From G039029935 sp039029935 (GTDB lineage: Bacteria; Chloroflexota; Anaerolineae; Caldilineales; Caldilineaceae), in the NCBI GenBank assembly GCA_039029935.1, contig JBCCFC010000916.1, positions 1 through 5,779 on the forward strand: DNA of 5,779 bases, in the 5' to 3' direction. Below are positions 1 through 5,467 of this stretch, piece by piece. The notes beneath the pieces are model-generated. The model did not search any database and was not told where the DNA came from. It worked only from the letters and a program-made list of their open reading frames with translations. The translations under genes were made by a program, and so were the position numbers. Position 1 is the stretch's first letter. Each line of letters starts with the position of its first letter.

Positions 1-55
1 CCGAATACTGGATACTGAATACCGACCCACCGACTACCGACCTACTGAATACCGA
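1..55. repeat. Degenerate short tandem repeat, GAATAC/CTACCGA type
   Basis: The stretch is built from variations on GAATAC(C/T)G and GACTACCGA. The 13-mer TACTGAATACCGA occurs exactly twice, at 13-25 and 43-55, 30 bases apart. It starts at the window edge, so its full length is unknown. It lies just past the stop codon of the binding-protein gene and is non-coding. ACTGAATA (44-51) and TATTCAGT (60-67) are inverted copies that could form a weak hairpin around that stop codon, but no T-run follows on the minus strand, so I do not call a terminator. Confidence 0.6.
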
Positions 56-58
56 TGA

Positions 59-2224
59 CTATTCAGTGTACGTTGGAATCACACCTGGACGCAGTTGCTC
101 AATTTGCGCATCCGGTGCAATCCAGACCTGCTCTGGCATCACATTTTCCCATGTCCAGTTGTACATGAAGACAGGCATACCCGCAGGAATGTTGTTAAAG
201 CGTTTGGCTGCAGCCAGACCATAACGACCGATGATCACACCCAATGAATAGGCATTTTCGGTGTAAATTTGGTTGTATTCAGCCATCAATGCGATACGTG
301 CATCGGTGTCAGGCTCAACACAGAATGCATTCACGATGTCGATCAACTCTTCTTCAAAGGCCATGAGTTCACGTGGTTCCGCACCCTCACGGTGAATGCC
401 AAATTCTTTGGTCACAGCCGCCAAGTCTGTACAGCGTGTGAATGGAACCGCACCCGCTTGTCCACCACGGAAGACAGCCATATCCCATTGACCGCTTTCG
501 TTGGCTTCACGACCCGCAGCACTGTTCAATGGGCGAGTGTTGATCTTGATACCAACATCGGCCAACAGTGTTACAACGGCATCACCAATGGTCTGCGTTT
601 CTTCAGCATCTTCACTGGTGTTCAAGCCCAATACAACATTCTCGCCAGCAACTGGGCCGTCGGTGAAGTTCAAAATGCCATCACCATCTGTGTCTTCCAA
701 GCCAATGTCAGCCAAGAGTGCCATTGCCGCATCTGGGTTGTTGTTATAGTAAGCAACTGTGCCACGGTCGAAGTACGATGACCCTGGATAGAGGCCACCC
801 GCCCAACCACGCAAGAACGGTCCACGCAGAATTGACTGTGCGATACCGTCGCGATCCAGTGCAAAACTAACCGCTTGGCGGAAGCGTACATCACGCATCA
901 GTTCACGAACGGCTACGTCACGATCATCCTGAAGACCCAAGTTGTTAGACAGGTTGAAGTTGAGACCAAAGCCCAATGTTTCTGGACCCCATTCTACATA
1001 GAAGTGAGCGTCTTCATCTTCGGCACGTTTGAGTGTTTCAATGAACGTGCTTGGATTTTCCAAGTTTGAGTGGTCGCCAGAGCCAGCCATTGTGTTCAAT
1101 GTACGACCTACACCGGATGGTCCCTTCTCAAAGACAACCTCGTCCATGTATGGCAACTGCTGACCAGACTCATCAACACCCCAGTAGTATGGGTTGCGGC
1201 GCAGAATCATCAACTCATCAGTGATGTATTCAACTGGAACGAATTCACCGAGTACAACTGGTACTTGGTCAGGTGGCATGGCTGCCTCGAAGTCAACATA
1301 GTCATAGCCAGCTTCGCTCTCTTCGTTGGCTGGATGCAACGGCCACAAGATGTGCTTTGGTGAAATGTGGAAGTCGCCTTCATCCATCTGGAAGAGTGAC
1401 TGCACTGGGAAGGCTACTGGATAGACAAACTTGAAGCTGTAGTCATCAATAACCTCAAGCTGTGTCATCTCGCCATCAAATTCCCATGCGCTTGCGCCCT
1501 TTGGTGATTGGATGTTTGGATCGATGATCATGTGCGTCCATGTGAACTCAACATCTTCTGTTGTGAATGGCGTACCATCAGACCACTTTGCACCCTCGAT
1601 TAGGCTCATGGTCAGTTCCATACCGTCCTCGCTCCATTCCCAGCTTTTCGCCAAGTATGGCAGTGGTTCCAGCGCGTCTGAGCGGCGATAGATTGGGCCA
1701 GATTTCAGCAGTGACGCAAAGATCGCAGCCTCGATACCAAACCAACCAGCACTCTGTCCAGCACCACGGTTGAAGCCTTCGGTTGGGCAGGCAGAGAAGT
1801 CACGCCATACACCACCATAGACACCCAAACCGTTGGACATACCAGACTCCAAGATCACACGTGGTTCGGCTGGCAGACGTTCTTCAACAGGTGGCAGATC
1901 ACCTGCGTCAACCAATTCCGTCACCCACTCTGGCTCGCTGTAAGAATCCAGTGCAGCATAGGTCAAAATTTGGTCCAGTGGCAATTTCTCCACAGGACGC
2001 GCCCCAAAGATCTCTTCGCCCTCTGGATACTCACCTGGGCTGGTGTCAGCAGCCATAGCCTCACCACCATCATCAGCAGCTTCACCATCATCAGATGATT
2101 CTTCCGCAGCAGGTTCCTCAGCAGGAGCGTCTGCGGCAGGCGCACCACACGAGCTGAAAACCATAGAAGCGATGATCAATAGTGAGAAAATCAGCATCAA
2201 TCGTGCTTTCGATTTTGCAGACAT
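59..2224 (-). CDS. Peptide-type ABC transporter solute-binding lipoprotein (SBP_bac_5 family)
   Basis: This is the extracytoplasmic receptor of a peptide/nickel/opine-type ABC importer, predicted to be anchored to the outer face of the membrane and to hand solute to the permeases. With the chosen start it has 721 residues, longer than the usual 500-600. Residues 3-8 are basic, 9-23 hydrophobic, and C26 follows FSS, a lipobox-like site. Residues 27-70 form an Ala/Glu/Asp-rich linker. The family core is recognisable from PLPYLAKSWEWSEDG (about 188), AKWSDGTPFTTEDVEF (about 212) and VRFRQAVSFALDRDGI (about 446). Residues 511-522 form a DxDxDG loop with Asp at position 12, like a calcium-binding EF-hand loop. 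The start ATG at 2224 lies 10 bases after GAGGAG; the in-frame ATG at 2233 is only 2 bases from it and seems too close. The ligand cannot be read from the sequence; peptides are the default guess, and sugars or opines are possible. It lies downstream of the OppD-like gene on the same strand. Confidence 0.93.
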   Translation of the reverse strand: MSAKSKARLMLIFSLLIIASMVFSSCGAPAADAPAEEPAAEESSDDGEAADDGGEAMAADTSPGEYPEGEEIFGARPVEKLPLDQILTYAALDSYSEPEWVTELVDAGDLPPVEERLPAEPRVILESGMSNGLGVYGGVWRDFSACPTEGFNRGAGQSAGWFGIEAAIFASLLKSGPIYRRSDALEPLPYLAKSWEWSEDGMELTMSLIEGAKWSDGTPFTTEDVEFTWTHMIIDPNIQSPKGASAWEFDGEMTQLEVIDDYSFKFVYPVAFPVQSLFQMDEGDFHISPKHILWPLHPANEESEAGYDYVDFEAAMPPDQVPVVLGEFVPVEYITDELMILRRNPYYWGVDESGQQLPYMDEVVFEKGPSGVGRTLNTMAGSGDHSNLENPSTFIETLKRAEDEDAHFYVEWGPETLGFGLNFNLSNNLGLQDDRDVAVRELMRDVRFRQAVSFALDRDGIAQSILRGPFLRGWAGGLYPGSSYFDRGTVAYYNNNPDAAMALLADIGLEDTDGDGILNFTDGPVAGENVVLGLNTSEDAEETQTIGDAVVTLLADVGIKINTRPLNSAAGREANESGQWDMAVFRGGQAGAVPFTRCTDLAAVTKEFGIHREGAEPRELMAFEEELIDIVNAFCVEPDTDARIALMAEYNQIYTENAYSLGVIIGRYGLAAAKRFNNIPAGMPVFMYNWTWENVMPEQVWIAPDAQIEQLRPGVIPTYTE

Positions 2225-2234
2225 ATGTTTCATT

Positions 2235-2240
2235 CTCCTC
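2235..2240 (-). promoter_or_regulatory. Ribosome binding site of the solute-binding protein gene
   Basis: On the minus strand this reads GAGGAG. It overlaps neither start but sits 10 bases before the ATG at 2224 and 1-2 bases before the ATG at 2233, which favours the 2224 start. A 10-bp perfect palindrome, CAAAATTTTG (2240-2249), touches its upstream edge. The 110 bases further upstream are AT-rich, and I see no convincing -35/-10 pair there, so the gene may rely on read-through from oppD or on an unrecognised promoter. Confidence 0.7.
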
Positions 2241-2335
2241 AAAATTTTGCTATATATACGGACAACATTTATTATCTGCATACATAACAGGTAGATAAAA
2301 ATATGTGTAGTTTTTAAACTAAAGATATATAGGTA

Positions 2336-2350
2336 CGTGTATTAAACACG
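2336..2350. repeat. Small inverted repeat in the leader of the binding-protein gene
   Basis: CGTGT and ACACG flank ATTAA, giving a 5-bp stem and 5-base loop in an otherwise AT-rich spacer (2225-2364). It could be an operator half-site pair or chance. Nothing else in that spacer is recognisable apart from the ribosome binding site and the larger repeat at 2365-2410. Confidence 0.25.
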
Positions 2351-2364
2351 GTAAACCTCATTTA

Positions 2365-2410
2365 GTAACGTGGGCATCCTTGCCCGTGACAGGCTGGAAG
2401 CCTGTGTTAC
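2365..2410. repeat. Dispersed palindromic element folding as a three-way junction
   Basis: Outer arms GTAAC (2365-2369) and GTTAC (2406-2410) are complementary. Inside are two hairpins: GGGCA-TCCT-TGCCC (2372-2385, extendable by G-T pairs) and ACAGGCT-GGA-AGCCTGT (2389-2405). I recognise this GGCATCCTTGCC plus CAGGCTGGAAGCCTG pairing as a type of short interspersed repeat common in genomes of some environmental bacteria; this is from memory and was not searched. It lies between the ATPase and binding-protein genes, and its outer arm contains the TAA stop (2409-2407, minus strand) of the ATPase gene. It could protect mRNA ends, uncouple expression of the two genes, or be a mobile REP-like element. 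It is not followed by a T-run, so it is not a typical terminator. Confidence 0.75.
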
Positions 2411-3471
2411 GAGTCATGCAGCCAACAGGCAACTTCGTGCTGACTGTCAATCATCTTCAATTCAGGAGTTTGTTCTCGGCAAATATCCATCACACGTGGA
2501 CAGCGGTTTGCAAAAGCGCACCCTTGGAATTCTTCGGTGGGGCTAGGAACCATGCCTTCAATCGGGACCAATTCCTTTTCCTCTTTTTTACCAAGCACGG
2601 GAATGGAGTTCAGTAAGCCTTCGGTATAAGGGTGAAGCGGGTTGTGGAAAATTTCACGGACGGGTGCGTACTCGACAACTTTGCCCAGGTACATGACCGC
2701 TACGTGATCTGCTGTCTGGGACACCACACCAAGATTGTGGGTGATCAACACAATGGAGGAGCCAAAGTCGTCCTGGAGTTCACGCATCAATTCAAGAATC
2801 TGGGCTTGGACCGTTACGTCCAGTGCAGTGGTTGGCTCATCGGCGACAAGAATCGAGGGGTTACAGGAGAGAGCCAGCGCGATCATTACCCGTTGGCGCA
2901 TCCCACCGCTGAGTTGATGTGGATATTGAACCAGACGTTGTTTTGGGTCGCTGATATGGACCTTTTCCAACATTTCCAATGCACGATCTAACGCCGCCCT
3001 CTGCCCCACATTTTGATGCAACACCACCGATTCGGCAATTTGATTGCCAATCTGCACAAGTGGGTTAAGCGATGTCATTGGCTCTTGGAAAATCATGGCG
3101 ATTTCTTTGCCACGAAGAGAGCGCATCTTTGATCCACGCGCATCCAACTTTGCGACATCAATGGTTTCGATCTGACCATTTGCATCTTTCTTATGAAACA
3201 AAATCTCGCCATCCACAATGCGGCCTGGTGGCGACTGCACAATGCGCATAATGGAACGAGCAGTTACACTCTTGCCACAACCACTCTCCCCCACAATGCC
3301 CAGCGTCTTCCCGCGATCTACAGACAAGTTTACACCATTAACGGCATAGACAATGCCCCGCTCCAAAAAGAAGTAGGTTTTCAGATTGTTGATTTCAAGA
3401 ATCCGATTATGGGTCTGTCCAGAATTTGTATGAGAGGAAACATCTGCTGTTGCTTGTGCTGTTTGTTCCAT
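2407..3471 (-). CDS. Peptide-type ABC transporter ATP-binding protein (OppD/DppD family)
   Basis: This is a cytoplasmic ATPase that powers a peptide-type ABC importer, normally paired with an OppF/DppF-like partner. In the 354-residue version the motifs are all intact: Walker A GESGCGKS (61-68), Q-loop Q129 in FQEPMTSLNP, signature LSGGMRQR (187-194), Walker B ILVADE (207-212) and switch His H245. The C-terminal oligopeptide-transporter extension has HNPLHPYT (276-283) and four cysteines, C318, C324, C331 and C349. In OppD/DppD relatives these cysteines bind a [4Fe-4S] cluster. Length is normal for the family. The frame is open up to a TTG at 3615, with another ATG at 3534, but residues before about 24 show no family similarity. 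I chose the ATG at 3471, although its ribosome binding site is weak. The 3534 start, with a very short leader, is the main alternative. It is transcribed divergently from the ATPase gene at 3744 and toward the binding-protein gene. The family is certain and the start is not. Confidence 0.93.
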   Translation of the reverse strand: MEQTAQATADVSSHTNSGQTHNRILEINNLKTYFFLERGIVYAVNGVNLSVDRGKTLGIVGESGCGKSVTARSIMRIVQSPPGRIVDGEILFHKKDANGQIETIDVAKLDARGSKMRSLRGKEIAMIFQEPMTSLNPLVQIGNQIAESVVLHQNVGQRAALDRALEMLEKVHISDPKQRLVQYPHQLSGGMRQRVMIALALSCNPSILVADEPTTALDVTVQAQILELMRELQDDFGSSIVLITHNLGVVSQTADHVAVMYLGKVVEYAPVREIFHNPLHPYTEGLLNSIPVLGKKEEKELVPIEGMVPSPTEEFQGCAFANRCPRVMDICREQTPELKMIDSQHEVACWLHDS

Positions 3472-3544
3472 TAAGAAATCCGTATTTGTTAGATTGTGTG
3501 ATAAGGCTATCTGTCTTAACAACTGTATGGTCATTGTTGACCCA

Positions 3545-3573
3545 AGCGTACCGCGAATCTGGAAATGATGCAA
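3545..3573 (-). promoter_or_regulatory. Weak candidate promoter for the oppD-like gene
   Basis: On the minus strand TTGCAT (3573-3568) and TACGCT (3550-3545) are separated by 17 bases. A start of transcription 6-8 bases later would fall just before the ATG at 3534, giving an almost leaderless message that begins 63 bases upstream of the start used here. The -10 shares its TAnGCT form with the two plus-strand promoters in this window. The match is poor, and chance is a real possibility. Confidence 0.25.
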
Positions 3574-3633
3574 ATCGAGAAAAAGACAGAAAGGATAATT
3601 ATGTTCTATTGCCAAATGCCCCTAAAATCATGA

Positions 3634-3662
3634 TTGACAAGAAAAATGTTCTATGATAGGCT
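3634..3662 (+). promoter_or_regulatory. Sigma-70-type promoter of the ATPase/nuclease-like gene
   Basis: TTGACA (3634-3639), a 17-base spacer, and TAGGCT (3657-3662) preceded by TGA (3654-3656), which resembles an extended -10 (TGn). Predicted transcription start is near 3669, where the 8-bp palindrome CTACGTAG (3670-3677) could be an operator. The leader to the ATG at 3744 would be about 75 bases. The sequence around the -10 nearly matches that of the promoter at 5308-5336. Confidence 0.6.
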
Positions 3663-3685
3663 GTGTCTACTACGTAGCTTATTAC

Positions 3686-3722
3686 AAATCATAAAAATTT
3701 GAGCCATTAAACACTATGATTT
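3686..3722 (+). repeat. Inverted repeat in the leader of the ATPase gene
   Basis: AAATCATA (3686-3693) and TATGATTT (3715-3722) are perfect inverted copies separated by 21 bases. The downstream arm ends four bases before the GAGGAG at 3726, so a leader hairpin would sit right against the ribosome binding site. It is AT-only apart from one C/G pair and would be weak; it might instead be a regulator-binding site. Confidence 0.3.
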
Positions 3723-3743
3723 ATCGAGGAGATATAGGAAATT

Positions 3744-5207
3744 ATGCAATCACAAACAAACACAAAACCATTTATTGGACGACCAAAAGAGCTAACCGAC
3801 CTCAATGAGCTGATTTTTGAACCAGATGCACAATTCTTAATTCTTTATGGACGACGACGAGTAGGTAAAACACGGCTATTGGTCCATTGGGCACAGCAGA
3901 GCGGTCACCCATATATTTATTGGGTTGCCAACCGCATGTCGCCAGCGATGCAATTACGTTCATTTTCACAGACAGTTTATCAGTCGCTTCACCCAAATAC
4001 ATCGATTGATACTCACTTCACCTATCCAACGTGGGAAATGGCGATTCAACAGGCTACACTATTGGCGCAGCAGCAACGCCTAATTCTCATCATTGATGAA
4101 TTTCCCTATCTAAGTGAGGCCGAGCCAGGAATTGCTTCATTGGTGCAAAATCTATGGGATCATATGCTTAACATGACACAGATTGTATTTGTATTGGCAG
4201 GAAGCCATATTGGTATGATGTCCACGTTGATGGAGTACAATGCACCACTTTATGGTCGCTTCACAGCGCATCTACATCTAAAGGCACTGCCTTTCCAGAC
4301 AACCAGCCAGTTTTTGCCAGCATATACAACCGCCGAACGCGTTGCCGTCTATGCTATTCTCGGTGGCATTCCAGCCTATCTTGAACGGTTTCGTGATGAT
4401 CAAAATCTGAAACAGAATGTTTATCGAACTATTTTTAAATCAACAGGTGTCTTCCGCGTAGACCCATTATTTTTGCTGCAAGACCAAGTGCGAGAGCCGC
4501 GTAACTATCTCAGCGTCCTCAATGCCATTGGCGCAGGCAACCACACCCTGACAGAAATCGCCAAAGTTGCAGGCTTGCCCAAACAGAATGTGAGCAGCTA
4601 TCTGGACCGTTTGGGTACACTTTATTTGGTGGAACGTCGTGTACCAGTGACAACCCCACAGGATAAACGCGATGGTAGTCGGCGTGGACGTTGGCATTTG
4701 CGTGACGCCTATTTGCGTTTCTACTTTCGTTTTATTGCACCCAATCAGCGGGCATTGGAACTTGAGCTATATGATGCCGTGTGGGAGGCAATTCATGAGC
4801 AACTTCGTGCCTTTATTGGCATGACCACATTTGAAGAGTTGTGTCGTGAGTGGATGGCTGCGCAGGCCAAGCAAAATAAGCTCCCCTTTATCCCAGAGGA
4901 TATCGGTTCGCATTGGTCAGCCAAAGTACAGATAGATGCGATGGCAATTAGCTGGCGACATCACAAAATTCTGGTGGGCGAATGTAAGTGGGGCGTAAAG
5001 CGTGTTGGCGCAGATGTCATTCGTGATTTGGTGATGAATAAAGGTGTGCAGGTGTTGGTTGATTTGGGAGATACCAAGCAGAACCCTTGGCAGGTGTATT
5101 TGATTTGTTTTGCTCGTGCTGGGTTTACAGAGGTGGCGCATAAGTTGGCGGAAGAGCATGATGTGCAGTTGGTTAATCTATTAGGGATAGAAGCTGGTTT
5201 GCGTTAG
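3744..5207 (+). CDS. AAA-type ATPase with winged helix and PD-(D/E)XK nuclease-like C-terminus (ATPase_2/DUF234 type)
   Basis: A 487-residue predicted cytoplasmic protein. Residues 11-215 form a STAND/AAA-type P-loop ATPase: Walker A GRRRVGKT (36-43), Walker B LILIIDEFPYL (113-123), a sensor-like LAGSH (151-155) and the family hallmark LGGIPAYL (206-213). Residues 265-300 look like a winged helix (TLTEIAKVAGLPKQNVSSYLDRL). Residues 315-487 match the DUF234 type, with D398 in KVQIDAM and E413-x-K415 in VGECKW, spaced as in a PD-(D/E)XK nuclease core. The overall architecture is that of the archaeal-ATPase/DUF234 family, found in archaea and scattered bacteria; its cellular role is unknown, and DNA binding or cleavage is an inference. 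The ATG is preceded by AGGA (3736-3739) and GAGGAG (3726-3731). It has its own promoter and terminator, so it appears monocistronic. Length is normal for the family, with no sign of damage. Confidence 0.9.
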   Translation: MQSQTNTKPFIGRPKELTDLNELIFEPDAQFLILYGRRRVGKTRLLVHWAQQSGHPYIYWVANRMSPAMQLRSFSQTVYQSLHPNTSIDTHFTYPTWEMAIQQATLLAQQQRLILIIDEFPYLSEAEPGIASLVQNLWDHMLNMTQIVFVLAGSHIGMMSTLMEYNAPLYGRFTAHLHLKALPFQTTSQFLPAYTTAERVAVYAILGGIPAYLERFRDDQNLKQNVYRTIFKSTGVFRVDPLFLLQDQVREPRNYLSVLNAIGAGNHTLTEIAKVAGLPKQNVSSYLDRLGTLYLVERRVPVTTPQDKRDGSRRGRWHLRDAYLRFYFRFIAPNQRALELELYDAVWEAIHEQLRAFIGMTTFEELCREWMAAQAKQNKLPFIPEDIGSHWSAKVQIDAMAISWRHHKILVGECKWGVKRVGADVIRDLVMNKGVQVLVDLGDTKQNPWQVYLICFARAGFTEVAHKLAEEHDVQLVNLLGIEAGLR

Positions 5208-5267
5208 TCAATCAATTCCTAACAAATCATTCGTCAATCAATGGCAATACAGAAACTCTATACACAC

Positions 5268-5296
5268 AAACAGGCATCACATGTGATGCCTGTTTT
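5268..5296 (+). terminator. Rho-independent terminator after the ATPase gene
   Basis: A perfect 28-base palindrome (5268-5295) is centred on CATG at 5280-5283, with AAACAGGCATC and its complement as arms and a short T-run (TTTT, 5293-5296) at the end. It lies 60 bases past the stop codon at 5207. On the minus strand the run after the stem is only TTT, so it works best for the plus strand. The perfect symmetry also allows a protein-binding site. Confidence 0.8.
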
Positions 5297-5307
5297 GATA
5301 TTAAGTG

Positions 5308-5336
5308 TTGACAAAATTTGATACTCATGATATGCT
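5308..5336 (+). promoter_or_regulatory. Near-consensus sigma-70 promoter of the RHH gene
   Basis: TTGACA (5308-5313), a 17-base spacer, and TATGCT (5331-5336) preceded by TGA (5328-5330), an extended -10. Transcription should begin near 5343. This leaves a leader of about 125 bases before the ATG at 5468, long for a small gene, and containing the repeats at 5393-5413. Confidence 0.75.
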
Positions 5337-5392
5337 CTTCACATTACAATTTAGTTTGGATTTTAATAAAACATAAACAACATTGTACAGAG

Positions 5393-5413
5393 AACCATTA
5401 CAAACCATTACAA
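5393..5413 (+). repeat. Two tandem 10-bp repeats in the RHH gene leader
   Basis: AACCATTACA occurs twice in direct succession (5393-5402 and 5403-5412), followed by A. The core CATTACAA is also found at 5342-5349, at the predicted transcription start. Repeats one helical turn apart are typical of operators bound by ribbon-helix-helix dimers, so autoregulation by the gene that follows is an inference. The repeat is short enough to be chance. Confidence 0.4.
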
Positions 5414-5467
5414 GCTACATTTGAAATACCAAATTTTGGATTATCTCATAAAGCAAAGGGGAGGCTC

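Noticed and set aside
1..55. CRISPR array or attachment site in the left-edge repeat
   Set aside because: The units are short, diverged and have no unique spacers of constant length, and there is no neighbouring cas or integrase gene.
269..1363. Several plus-strand open frames opposite the solute-binding protein gene
   Set aside because: They are antisense to a clear, complete SBP_bac_5 gene, lack ribosome binding sites and recognisable motifs, and are expected by chance in a long coding region.
2380..2616. Small plus-strand open frame starting with MPVTGWKPVLRV
   Set aside because: It is a reading of the palindromic repeat followed by the antisense of the OppD-like gene. TGWKPVLR peptides of this kind are typical spurious translations of that repeat.
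3472..3615. Extension of the OppD-like gene to a TTG at 3615, adding 48 residues
   Set aside because: The added residues show no family similarity, no proper ribosome binding site precedes the TTG, and the family core starts well after the ATG at 3471. The ATG at 3534 remains possible.
3634..3657. TATGAT (3652-3657) as the -10 for TTGACA at 3634
   Set aside because: The spacer would be only 12 bases. TAGGCT at 17 bases with a TGn extension fits better and matches the promoter at 5308.
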